Positions 50,174 to 58,463 of a stretch of DNA of 64,000 nt are shown piece after piece. Position 1 is the first letter of the stretch. The number at the start of each line of letters is the position of its first letter. The notes below the pieces were generated by a model that was not told where the DNA came from, did no database searches, and was given only the letters and a program-made list of their open reading frames with translations. This DNA is from Glaciecola amylolytica. GTDB taxonomy: Bacteria; Bacteroidota; Bacteroidia; Flavobacteriales_D; Crocinitomicaceae. Position numbers and translations under genes: made by a program. Location: assembly GCA_003856375.1 (NCBI GenBank), contig CP034120.1:3281501-3345500 (forward strand), written 5' to 3'.

Positions 50174-51913
50174 ATTATGAATCATCAACTCACGAATATC
50201 TCTCACCGGAGCACTTCCGTAGCTCAGGAATTTTTCATGAAATGCTTTTAACCTGAATGCTTTTCCTTCCTTCTTCATCAGTTCTTCCCGCAAGCTGCAA
50301 ATTTCCGTGAAACCTGTAAAATAACTACACAGCTGAACCTGACTCAAAGTGGCTCTTTTCCATTTCCCTTCTGCCTCAGCATCTTGCTGATACGCTTCAT
50401 TCACCAATAAATTCAATGCTTGTTCTTTGCTGAAATTCAGGTTGTGAACCGAATAATCCAAAATGGTATTGCAGGTTGTTCTCAAGTTCCATTTGTAGTA
50501 CATCAACCACATTTCAGGACTGGAGATCTCTGAACCTGCCGGAGCGCCGTATCCGTTTTCCAGCATCATCAACTCAGTGTAAACCGCCCAACCTTCTATC
50601 ATGGCTCCGTTTCCAAAAATGGATTTAATGATACTGGGAGAATTATTGCTGTAAACCAATTGGGTGTAATGACCCGGAACTGCTTCGTGAATATTCAAGA
50701 TTTGCAAGACGTAATCATTATACTCCCGCAAGTAGCTTTCTGATTGTTCCGGCGGCCAACCGTTCATACTTCCCACATTGTAATAGGTATTTCCTCCTTT
50801 GTCGTAAGGTCCGGGAGCGGAAATAGAAGCGCCCGCAACTCCGGCCATGTAATCTGGTTCCCGGCGAACAACCAAAGGCTTTTTAGGATCTAAATAAATC
50901 AGGTTTTTAGTCTTTACGAATTCCTCCAATTCCGGAATTTGTTTTTCGATCTCTTTCTGGAAGTTTTCGGGTTGTGTATGCTGCAATGAAATCTGGTTAA
51001 TCAATTGTTTTACCAGTTCATATTCGTTACCCGGCATTGGTTTTTCCCCCATATGCTTATCCCAGATCTGCTTTGAAATCCGAACCATCTTCTGATGCAA
51101 CTCCTTTTTGTGAGCAAGCGCACTTTGATAAATTTCCTTCGCGGAATTATTTGACTGAATATCAAATTCAAATTTTTTGGCATACAATTCACTTCCCAAC
51201 CGGAAACTTCGCGGATGCGGATTTGGCATTTTTTCCAGCCAGGCCGCATATTCTTCAATGGCTTTTTGAGCAGCTTCACTTCTTTGAATCAATGCAGCTT
51301 TTTCCGCTTCACTCAATTTGCTTTTCTCCAGACTCGCAGGTAAATCGGAAGTAAACACAGACAATCCGCCTCTGTTTTGTTCAATCGCTAATTGCGTATG
51401 TTCTTTGGTCGGATTTTTAATATTTTCTCTTGCAGCTCTGTAGTAAGCCGGAACATTTTTCAGTCGGATGGAGAAATTTTTCAGACGTTCATCCAAAGGA
51501 GCGTAATCGTTTGCCAGCATTTCGGCAAAACTCCCGCAAACATTGTAAGAAGAAGGATTCCATTCCCGTGATTTCAACGAAGTTTGTTCCCATGCCGCAC
51601 CATCCAAATGGTTTTTAATCAACTTCCAGTCAATTTGATTGGATTCTGAAAGTTCTTCGGGTTTAAACTGATTGAGCTGATCCTGTTCTTTTTGAATAAA
51701 CTGAAGTTCTTTTTCCTGCCGTTCTTTATTTGGAACCACCAAAACAGAATCGTATTTGTGATACCCGATTCCACTGGCCCAGGACGGGTTCATTTCCCAC
51801 AAACGAAGTACGAAAGCTTCTTTGTATTTATCAAATTCCGCATCTGCATTGACGCTCTTTTCCTGACAAGCAGCCAGAAAAGCTAAAACTGTAAAGAAGA
51901 ACCACTTTTTCAT
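50168..51913 (-). CDS. DUF885 lipoprotein, metallopeptidase-like
   Basis: A 581-residue lipoprotein (MKKWFFFTVLAFLAAC, Cys16) of the DUF885 family, related to zinc carboxypeptidases. It has 'HEAVPGHYTQLVYSN' near 393 (HExxxxH-like metal motif) and 'MIEGWAVYTELMMLENGYG' near 420 with the third ligand. 'NEAYQQDAEAEGKWKRATLS' follows toward the end. Periplasmic or outer-membrane-bound. Probably a peptidase; substrate unknown. Confidence 0.85.
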   Translation of the reverse strand: MKKWFFFTVLAFLAACQEKSVNADAEFDKYKEAFVLRLWEMNPSWASGIGYHKYDSVLVVPNKERQEKELQFIQKEQDQLNQFKPEELSESNQIDWKLIKNHLDGAAWEQTSLKSREWNPSSYNVCGSFAEMLANDYAPLDERLKNFSIRLKNVPAYYRAARENIKNPTKEHTQLAIEQNRGGLSVFTSDLPASLEKSKLSEAEKAALIQRSEAAQKAIEEYAAWLEKMPNPHPRSFRLGSELYAKKFEFDIQSNNSAKEIYQSALAHKKELHQKMVRISKQIWDKHMGEKPMPGNEYELVKQLINQISLQHTQPENFQKEIEKQIPELEEFVKTKNLIYLDPKKPLVVRREPDYMAGVAGASISAPGPYDKGGNTYYNVGSMNGWPPEQSESYLREYNDYVLQILNIHEAVPGHYTQLVYSNNSPSIIKSIFGNGAMIEGWAVYTELMMLENGYGAPAGSEISSPEMWLMYYKWNLRTTCNTILDYSVHNLNFSKEQALNLLVNEAYQQDAEAEGKWKRATLSQVQLCSYFTGFTEICSLREELMKKEGKAFRLKAFHEKFLSYGSAPVRDIRELMIHNN

Positions 51914-52028
51914 CCTGATTTTTTGAGGACAAGGTAATGATTTTTAAATACCTCCCGTTTAGGAACGCAGATTTCACCCCCTTATGTTCTTTGGATACCC
52001 TATTTTGGCAAAGGATGAATAAAGGAAA

Positions 52029-52068
52029 ATTATCAAGGGAATTTCACTTGAAAATAGCCCTTGACAAT
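52029..52068 (-). terminator. hairpin below the J-domain gene
   Basis: ATTATCAAGGG (52029-52039) pairs with CCCTTGACAAT (52058-52068), 10 of 11, loop 18 nt, about 25 nt past the stop. It is followed on the minus strand by ATTTTCCTTT, a weak T tract. Confidence 0.45.
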
Positions 52069-52090
52069 TGATTATTCCTGATTCTATTTC

Positions 52091-52546
52091 TTATGCATTA
52101 GCTTCAACCGTTCCTTTGCTTGCCATGCGATAGGTATGAGACGAAAAGATGTGTCTGCGGGCAAAACGTTCGGGAGTGGCAGATTGAGTTAATTTCTTGT
52201 ATACGTTATTGGGAACACCAAAATATTCGAAGACTTGTCCGTTCAGGAAAGTGACTTTCAAAGTCAAACCTTTGTAATGAAAATCAGCAATCATGGATGT
52301 ATTGATCGTTTCCTGATATTCTTCCAGGTTTTGCTCTAAGGTTTCCGGTGCAATACTCACCAAAAAGTGATATGCATCAATAATCTCCAGACTTCGTTGT
52401 TCCGCTTCTGCTTTTAAGGGATTGTCTTCCTGAAATTTATCGGGATGCCATTCTTTTACCAGTTTGCGGTAAGTTGTTTTTAATTGAGTCAAGCTGATTT
52501 CCTCCTCCACCTGAAAGAGTTTTTTGTACGATGCAATGCGCTTCAT
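52091..52546 (-). CDS. J-domain protein with C-terminal KTSC domain
   Basis: A 151-residue fusion. Residues 1-65 are a J-domain ('MKRIASYKKLFQVEEEISLT', then 'RKLVKEWHPDKFQ' with the HPD motif that stimulates Hsp70). Residues 90-140 match a KTSC domain ('LTLKVTFLNGQVFEYFGVPN', 'FARRHIFSSHTYRM'). KTSC domains are small, of unknown role, and often found with RNA or nucleic-acid proteins. The ATG at 52546 is preferred to an upstream TTG. dnaK is not nearby. Confidence 0.85.
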   Translation of the reverse strand: MKRIASYKKLFQVEEEISLTQLKTTYRKLVKEWHPDKFQEDNPLKAEAEQRSLEIIDAYHFLVSIAPETLEQNLEEYQETINTSMIADFHYKGLTLKVTFLNGQVFEYFGVPNNVYKKLTQSATPERFARRHIFSSHTYRMASKGTVEANA

Positions 52547-52565
52547 GTGTCTTTTATTGATTTGC

Positions 52566-52604
52566 AAGACTATAGGACTTCAGGATTGTAGGACTGAAAT
52601 TCCC
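52566..52604. repeat. AGGACTTCAGGATTGTAGGACT repeat tract (single arm)
   Basis: A short tract of the AGGACTT family upstream of the J-domain gene, without a hairpin partner. Confidence 0.45.
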
Positions 52605-52685
52605 CGTCTACTTTTTTAAATTGTTTTCAAGATTCTTTTAGGTCAAACCCGAATTCCTTTGTCACACCTTCCTTTAGAAATGGAA

Positions 52686-53828
52686 TTAAAAACCGTTCAG
52701 ATCAAGCCCGTCTGTTTCTTCAAACGGAACCTGTTTTCCCATTTTCTTCTGGATAATTTTAAAATGATGTTCGTCTTCCGGAGTTACAAAAGTGAGTGCT
52801 TCACCGGTCGATTCCGCTCTTCCTGTTCTTCCGATACGATGAACATAATCTTTCGGTGAGCGCGGCAATTCGTAGTTGATTACAAAAGGCAGAAATTCGA
52901 TATCAATTCCGCGGGAAATCAAATCTGTGGCAACCAGAACCTTCAAATGTCCGGCCTTGAAATTTCGAAGCACTTTATTTCGCGCATCCTGACTTTTCTT
53001 GCTGTGAATGGCTTGTGCATCGATGTTGTTCTTGCGCAATTTTTCAACGACCTGATCCGCTTTAAATGTTGAACTTGTAAAAATCAACACTTGTTTCATT
53101 TTGCGGGAACGAATCAAATAACGCAGTAAAGGTCCTTTTCGGGCATCGGAAACCCGATATGCCGTTTGCTGAATCAACTCAACCGAATCTTCTTCCGTTT
53201 CAATCTTCAACACCAACGGATCGTGCAGTAGAATCTGCTTCACTTCCGAAACTTTGTCGTTCAGGGTTGCTGAAAACAGCAAATTCTGACGTTTCTTCGG
53301 CAACCAGCCAATGATTCGCTGCATTTCTTCCTGAAAACCTAAATTCAGCAATTTATCTGCTTCATCCAGAACAACTGATTGGACAGCACTCAAGTGAACC
53401 GCATTTGATTCTGCCAACTCAATCAAACGTCCCGGAGTTGCAATCAAAACAGAAACTCCCATCATTGCTTTCATTTGCGGATTGATGGAAACTCCTCCGT
53501 AAACGGCTTTTATTTTTAATGGATTCGGAAACGAACGTGCAAATACTTTGAATACTTCTTCTACCTGAATAGCTAATTCACGGGTCGGAACCAGGATCAG
53601 CGACTGAATATGTCTGTTCTTTGCTTCTTTCGCAGTTGAAAGCTGTGTCAGAATCGGCAAAACATAACTGGCTGTTTTTCCGGAACCGGTCGGAGCAATC
53701 CCCAGAACGTCTTTACCTGTCAGAATTGCCGGAACAGCCAAATCCTGAATGGGAGTCGGCTTCTCGTAGTTCATTTCGGTTAAAGCTTGAAGTAAAAAAG
53801 GCGATAAGCCGAAAGAAGAAAATGACAT
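52686..53828 (-). CDS. DEAD-box ATP-dependent RNA helicase
   Basis: A 380-residue RNA helicase, RhlE-like, with only a minimal tail. All motifs are visible: Q motif 'KPTPIQDLAVPAIL', I 'APTGSGKT', Ia 'PTRELAIQ', 'TPGRL', II 'DEAD' near 155, III 'SAT', and VI 'HRIGRTGR' near 340. It lacks the basic C-terminal extension common in RhlE/CsdA. It could act in rRNA processing or mRNA decay. Confidence 0.95.
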   Translation of the reverse strand: MSFSSFGLSPFLLQALTEMNYEKPTPIQDLAVPAILTGKDVLGIAPTGSGKTASYVLPILTQLSTAKEAKNRHIQSLILVPTRELAIQVEEVFKVFARSFPNPLKIKAVYGGVSINPQMKAMMGVSVLIATPGRLIELAESNAVHLSAVQSVVLDEADKLLNLGFQEEMQRIIGWLPKKRQNLLFSATLNDKVSEVKQILLHDPLVLKIETEEDSVELIQQTAYRVSDARKGPLLRYLIRSRKMKQVLIFTSSTFKADQVVEKLRKNNIDAQAIHSKKSQDARNKVLRNFKAGHLKVLVATDLISRGIDIEFLPFVINYELPRSPKDYVHRIGRTGRAESTGEALTFVTPEDEHHFKIIQKKMGKQVPFEETDGLDLNGF

Positions 53829-53847
53829 CCGATTTTATTTAAGGGTG

Positions 53848-53855
53848 CAAAGATA
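53848..53855 (-). promoter_or_regulatory. -7 box for the DEAD-box gene
   Basis: TATCTTTG on the minus strand, 19 nt before the ATG at 53828. Confidence 0.45.
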
Positions 53856-53862
53856 GGGAATT

Positions 53863-53929
53863 TAGATGTTAAGATTCTAAGACTTCAGGATTTTAGGACT
53901 TTAAGTCTTAGGTATTTTAAGATATTGGA
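53863..53929. repeat. AAGATTCTAAGACTTCAGG repeat tract
   Basis: A 65-nt tract of the AGGACTT family between divergent genes, including TTTAGGACTTTAAGTCTTAG. AAGACTT and AAGTCTT segments allow a local hairpin. Confidence 0.5.
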
Positions 53930-53938
53930 AGTGTAACC

Positions 53939-53972
53939 TTTTGGAGAAATCTTCATTTTGATAGTACTTTTG
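53939..53972 (+). promoter_or_regulatory. promoter of the 53979 gene
   Basis: TTTTG (53939-53943), 21-nt spacer, TACTTTTG (53965-53972), ATG 6 nt later at 53979. It lies inside the longer frame that begins with TTG at 53958, so the ATG is the start. Confidence 0.6.
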
Positions 53973-53978
53973 AAAACT

Positions 53979-54647
53979 ATGACTCTAAAACTGATCAATT
54001 CTTTTCTGTTTATTTTGTTTGTTCACACATCATTTGGACAGAATCCAAAAAGCAAAACGAGCATCGAACTTTCGATTCCGCACACCCGGGAGCTAGCTTT
54101 TATCAATCAATGTTCAGACAGAAACAAAGCTTATGTGATTATCCGTAATAATACGGACAGTATTCAATATTTTTACGAAAGCTGGAATTCGTATGGATAC
54201 TACAATATCAGTTTTGAAATCAGGTACAAAGATTCTATTTATCAGGTTGTTCGACCGACAAAACTCTGGTATAGAAATTTCCCTTCTTATCATACCGTTC
54301 AAGCTCATGAATCCTTAGTTTTCCCATTCCTGATCGTTGATACAGCTTGTACCAATATTTTACATCGTGATTTTGTTTTTGCAGATGGCTGGATTGGATT
54401 TCCTCAGATCTCAGACACGGTAGAAATCCGGGCTGTTTATCAATTGTGTGATCCGGGAGAAATTACTGTCGAAGAAACAATCAAACGATTGAACTACAAA
54501 AAGGATGATTACATTGACCACCTGGATGGAGACATCGAATCTACTCCTGTTTTTAAACTATCTGAGCATAAAACATTACCGGATCCGAATCCCATTATTA
54601 TCTTTCACGAGCCGCTGGTTTCGGAATGGCAGAAAGTTATTTTATAA
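53979..54647 (+). CDS. exported hypothetical protein
   Basis: A 222-residue protein with signal peptide (MTLKLINSFLFILFVHTSFGQ). The body is beta-rich with repeated Tyr/Trp ('IQYFYESWNSYGYYNISFEI', 'ESLVFPFLIVDTACTNIL'), similar to an immunoglobulin-like fold. I do not recognise the family. It is convergent with yjjG at 24 nt. Confidence 0.65.
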   Translation: MTLKLINSFLFILFVHTSFGQNPKSKTSIELSIPHTRELAFINQCSDRNKAYVIIRNNTDSIQYFYESWNSYGYYNISFEIRYKDSIYQVVRPTKLWYRNFPSYHTVQAHESLVFPFLIVDTACTNILHRDFVFADGWIGFPQISDTVEIRAVYQLCDPGEITVEETIKRLNYKKDDYIDHLDGDIESTPVFKLSEHKTLPDPNPIIIFHEPLVSEWQKVIL

Positions 54648-54670
54648 TAGACATAAAATGTCTTAACACC

Positions 54671-55387
54671 TCAATTCCCAACGATCGGTAACAAATTTAC
54701 AACCGAAGGAATTTCAGATAATTCGCGGATTCGCGGAACATTGCGTTCTTTCTTAAACTTCACTTCCGGGTCGAAATGAATCGCTGTCCATCCGGCATTC
54801 AAGGCACCAATAATATCCGCTTTGAAATCATCGCCGATCATAATGGCGTGTTCGGTGCTGCATTCCGTAATGCGCTGTGCTTCCCGGAAAATCTCACGAT
54901 GCGGCTTTGTTACGCCAATCTCTTCCGAACACAAAACCATGTCGAAATACTTGCTGATTCCACTTCTCGACAACTTAATATGCTGCACTTCCTTGAAACC
55001 GTTGGTGATGATATGCAAACGATAATCTTCCCCTTTCAATTCGTCCAGCATTTGAACCGCTCCCGGAAAAAGCGCTGTTTGCTGCGGAGAAAGTTCGATG
55101 TAACCGTCGCTCATTTTTTTCGCCAGATCATTGTCGTGAATTCCGTGATGCTCCAGAGCTTTTTTGAATCGGTTGTCACGCAATTCTTCTTTCGTGAGTT
55201 TTCCGTTTCCGTACTGGTTCCACAAATCGGCATTGATCCGGATATACGTGTGATGAAAATGCATGAAATGATCGATGGAATCTCCCAGTTTCAAATCATC
55301 ATACAAATACTGAAGGGCAAAACGCGAGTTGGTTTCAAAATCCCAAAGGGTTCTGTCCAAATCAAAAAATAACTGACGTACTTTCAT
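54671..55387 (-). CDS. yjjG: YjjG-family noncanonical pyrimidine nucleotidase
   Basis: A 238-residue HAD phosphatase that cleans up noncanonical pyrimidine nucleotides in relatives. Motif I 'FFDLDRTLWDFE' (8-19, DxDxT), motif II 'HIITNGFKE', and motif IV 'MIGDDFKADIIGALNAGW'. The cap domain and length fit YjjG. The upstream membrane-protein gene ends at the base just before this start region, so they are likely co-transcribed. Confidence 0.88.
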   Translation of the reverse strand: MKVRQLFFDLDRTLWDFETNSRFALQYLYDDLKLGDSIDHFMHFHHTYIRINADLWNQYGNGKLTKEELRDNRFKKALEHHGIHDNDLAKKMSDGYIELSPQQTALFPGAVQMLDELKGEDYRLHIITNGFKEVQHIKLSRSGISKYFDMVLCSEEIGVTKPHREIFREAQRITECSTEHAIMIGDDFKADIIGALNAGWTAIHFDPEVKFKKERNVPRIRELSEIPSVVNLLPIVGN

Positions 55388-55849
55388 TTAAAAAATAATG
55401 TATGCTATCCCGGTTGTAATAGCCCCGTTCATACAAATCCCGATCAAAATCAGCGGAAAAGTACGTTTGTCTTTCCCATAGAACTTCGCAGTAACGATTG
55501 ATCCGACAGGAACCGATAAAAACAAAGGAGCATAAAATGCAATTCCGTAAATTCCGAAACGGTGTTTCAGTTTCACAATCAACTTATTGAATCGGGTGAA
55601 TTTTCGTTTGATCTTCAGTTGCGTTCCATTTGTAATGGATTTATGCAATTCGGCCTGTCTTTTTTTGTGGGCACGAATCATGAAATACTCACTGGAGAAA
55701 TAAAAGATAAATGCGGCCAAAAATGCTCCGGCAACGCAAGAAAGATAGGTTTCAAAGTAATTCAATTTCATTGCAGGCCCGCCAAACGGAGCAAACATGA
55801 ATTTGATCATCGATAAACCAAAAAGTGTAAAATAGAAATGCCACTGCAT
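55388..55849 (-). CDS. small multi-pass membrane protein, function unknown
   Basis: A 153-residue protein with about four membrane helices (8-25, 35-57, 96-115 and 130-150) and a basic loop 'RAHKKRQAELHKSI / KIKRKFTRFNKLIVKLKHR'. 'GSIVTAKFYGKDKRTFPLIL' could place it with small multidrug-export-like proteins, but weakly. It lies between upp and yjjG with gaps of 12 and 0 nt, suggesting one pyrimidine-related unit. Confidence 0.65.
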   Translation of the reverse strand: MQWHFYFTLFGLSMIKFMFAPFGGPAMKLNYFETYLSCVAGAFLAAFIFYFSSEYFMIRAHKKRQAELHKSITNGTQLKIKRKFTRFNKLIVKLKHRFGIYGIAFYAPLFLSVPVGSIVTAKFYGKDKRTFPLILIGICMNGAITTGIAYIIF

Positions 55850-55861
55850 ATAATTATCTCC

Positions 55862-56509
55862 TTAACATTTTACTCCATAAGCCAAATCTCCTGCATCGCC
55901 CAATCCGGGAACAATGTAAGATTGAGCGGTTAACTCTTTATCAATTGCTCCAACCCAAATACTGATCGTATCGGGAAGGTGCTTTCTAACGAACTCAATA
56001 GCTTCGGGAGCAGCAATTGCAGCAACGATGTGTATTTTAGCCGGTTTCCCTTGTTTCAACAAGGCTTTGTACACCATGACCATCGAACTTCCGGTAGCAA
56101 GCATCGGATCTGAGATAATCAACGTTTTTCCGTCAATTGAAGGAGAAGCCAGGTATTCTACATGAATATCAAAATCTTCTGCCGTCGTATGCTTCCGGTA
56201 AGCTGAAACAAAAGCGCTTTCGGCACGATCGAAATAATTCAGTAAACCCTGATGCATCGGTAAACCAGCCCGCAAAATCGTTGCCAAAACCGGCTGCTGC
56301 TTCAAACGCGGAACTTCTGCTTCTCCCAAAGGAGTTGTCACCAAATCCATTTCATATTCCAAATGTTTGCTCACTTCATAAGCCAAAACCTCTGCAACAC
56401 GTTCCAAATTGCGTCTGAAACGCATGGGATCCGTTTGTATCGTACAATCTCTTAACTCACCCAAAAAGGTGTTAAAAATGGAGGTGGACTGACCTAAATT
56501 GTAAATCAT
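55862..56509 (-). CDS. upp: uracil phosphoribosyltransferase
   Basis: Upp salvages uracil with PRPP to give UMP. The 215-residue product has the PRPP loop 'ISDPMLATGSSMVMVYKALL' (131-150), 'VLATILRAGLPMHQGLL' and a terminal 'YIVPGLGDAGDLAYGV' uracil-binding stretch. It heads the upp-membrane protein-yjjG set. No exact -7 box found in the 166 nt upstream. Confidence 0.95.
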   Translation of the reverse strand: MIYNLGQSTSIFNTFLGELRDCTIQTDPMRFRRNLERVAEVLAYEVSKHLEYEMDLVTTPLGEAEVPRLKQQPVLATILRAGLPMHQGLLNYFDRAESAFVSAYRKHTTAEDFDIHVEYLASPSIDGKTLIISDPMLATGSSMVMVYKALLKQGKPAKIHIVAAIAAPEAIEFVRKHLPDTISIWVGAIDKELTAQSYIVPGLGDAGDLAYGVKC

Positions 56510-56663
56510 AGTCTTAGAATATTGGAGGTAACTTTCTTGCCTCTGTATAAAGGCTTTTGCTTATCTACAAAGAAAATGAATAAAAGCAAACAAAGGAAAT
56601 AAAAATGCGTTTTGTTAATGAATTTTAGCAGTTAAAAATAAGTCCTAAACCAATCCTTAGATG

Positions 56664-56671
56664 TAATTTTG
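56664..56671 (+). promoter_or_regulatory. -7 box for the ABC exporter gene
   Basis: TAATTTTG ends 4 nt before the ATG at 56676, so transcription would start at or inside the first codons, predicting a leaderless or nearly leaderless message. Confidence 0.4.
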
Positions 56672-56675
56672 CAAC

Positions 56676-58463
56676 ATGGCCAAACAAAGCAAAATTGATT
56701 TTAGAATTTTCAGACGCTTATTAAAGTTTGCAAAACCTTATTCAGGGCTTCTCATCTTGGCTTTTGTGTGCACCGTTTTACTTTCCGTAATCGGTCCTTT
56801 ACGCCCGATGATTATCGGAGATATGGTCCAAAAATATGTCGTTGACAAAGCAACCCGCGATCAGCAGTTATTTCTGAAATGGACACTTATCGTGGCCGGA
56901 ATTCTTCTTTTTGAAGCGCTTCTTCAGTTTTTGACCTCGTATTTCTCGAATTTGATGGCTCAATCAGTGATTCGCGATATCCGTGTGAAAGTGTTTAATC
57001 ATTTATCTACGTTCAGAATGAAGTTTTTCGACCGTTCGCCGGTTGGAGGCTTGGTAACTCGTGTGGTATCGGACATTGAAGCTATTTCGGAAGTTTTCTC
57101 TTCCGGATTGATTGATATTCTGGGAGATTTGTTGATGCTGGTCGTTGTTTTGATCCTGATGTTTACCAGCAACTGGGAACTCTCCTTGCTTGCATTGATT
57201 CCTATTCCGATCCTGATTTTTGCAACCCGTGTTTTTGCGAAAGCCATGCGAAGAAGTTTTCAGCAGGAAGGAACTGCGGTTCACCGTTTGAACTCTTTTG
57301 TACAGGAACGTCTTACCGGAATGAATATCGTTCAGATTTTCGGACGGGAGAAAATGGAATACGCCGCATTTCAGGAAGCGAATAAAACCCATCGTCAGGC
57401 ACACGTAAATGCTGTCTGGGCTTTCTCTATTTTCTTCCCGGTTGTCGAATTCCTGAGTTCCCTGTCGATGTCTTTGCTGATCGTTTGGGCCGCTTTTTCG
57501 CTCACAGGGCAAAGTGCTACGGACGTTAAACTCTTCGGAACGGTATTCAGTTTCACCCTTTGGATTCAAATGTTGTTCCGCCCGATCCGCATGCTGGCAG
57601 ATAAATTCAACATTCTTCAACGCGGGATCGTGCGTGCCGACAAGGTTTTTGAACTTCTGGATACGGACGAACACGTTCAGGAATCTGGAAATATCACTCA
57701 ATGTGATTTCGAACAGCCTCTGAAATTCGAACACGTATATTTTACTTACAAGGACGATCAACCGGATACGGAGGAAAAAGACTGGGTTCTGAAAGATATT
57801 AATCTGACCATTCAGCCTAAGGAAACAGTGGCATTTGTTGGTGCAACAGGAGCCGGGAAAACTTCCATTGTGAACTTATTGAGCCGTTTCTACGAATATC
57901 AGAAAGGAACGATTCACATCGGAGAGGTTGAACTGCGCGAAATTCACATGGATACGCTACGCAAAAATATTGCAATCGTACTTCAGGATGTTTTCCTGTT
58001 TTCTGACACGATTCACAACAACATTACGCTGGGGAATGAGGAAATTACCCGTGAAGAAGTCATTGCCGCTGCAAAAGCCGTAGGCGCAGACAGCTTTATC
58101 GAAAAACTGCCGAACGGATACGATTATCAGGTCGGAGAACGCGGAGGAGTGCTTTCTGTCGGACAACGACAATTACTCGCATTCATCCGTGCATATGTCT
58201 ACAATCCGCATATTCTGATTCTGGACGAAGCAACTTCCAGCGTCGACAATGAATCGGAAATCATGATTCAACGGGCAACTGAACAACTCACCAAAGGAAG
58301 AACTTCCATTGTTATCGCACACCGACTATCTACTATACAAGCAGCAAACAAAATCATTGTTTTAGACAAGGGTGAAATCCAGGAAATGGGTTCACACGAG
58401 GAATTATTACGCAAAGGTGGAATGTACAAAAAACTACATTCCATGCAATTTTCAAAGAAATGA
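56676..58463 (+). CDS. ABC exporter, fused membrane and ATPase domains
   Basis: A 595-residue half-transporter of MsbA/LmrA type, working as a dimer. Six helices (about 25-310), then the ATPase: Walker A 'GATGAGKTSIVNLL' near 390, Q-loop 'IVLQDVFLFSDTI', signature 'LSVGQRQLLAF', Walker B 'LILDEATSSVD', and H-loop 'IAHRLSTI'. The signature has V in place of the usual G in LSGGQ. Substrate unknown. It overlaps the following binding-protein gene by 4 nt. Confidence 0.93.
   Translation: MAKQSKIDFRIFRRLLKFAKPYSGLLILAFVCTVLLSVIGPLRPMIIGDMVQKYVVDKATRDQQLFLKWTLIVAGILLFEALLQFLTSYFSNLMAQSVIRDIRVKVFNHLSTFRMKFFDRSPVGGLVTRVVSDIEAISEVFSSGLIDILGDLLMLVVVLILMFTSNWELSLLALIPIPILIFATRVFAKAMRRSFQQEGTAVHRLNSFVQERLTGMNIVQIFGREKMEYAAFQEANKTHRQAHVNAVWAFSIFFPVVEFLSSLSMSLLIVWAAFSLTGQSATDVKLFGTVFSFTLWIQMLFRPIRMLADKFNILQRGIVRADKVFELLDTDEHVQESGNITQCDFEQPLKFEHVYFTYKDDQPDTEEKDWVLKDINLTIQPKETVAFVGATGAGKTSIVNLLSRFYEYQKGTIHIGEVELREIHMDTLRKNIAIVLQDVFLFSDTIHNNITLGNEEITREEVIAAAKAVGADSFIEKLPNGYDYQVGERGGVLSVGQRQLLAFIRAYVYNPHILILDEATSSVDNESEIMIQRATEQLTKGRTSIVIAHRLSTIQAANKIIVLDKGEIQEMGSHEELLRKGGMYKKLHSMQFSKK

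Noticed and set aside
57003-57761. 252-codon minus-strand frame inside the ABC exporter
   Set aside because: The plus-strand ABC protein is complete with all motifs; the reverse frame is a shadow without any recognisable sequence.
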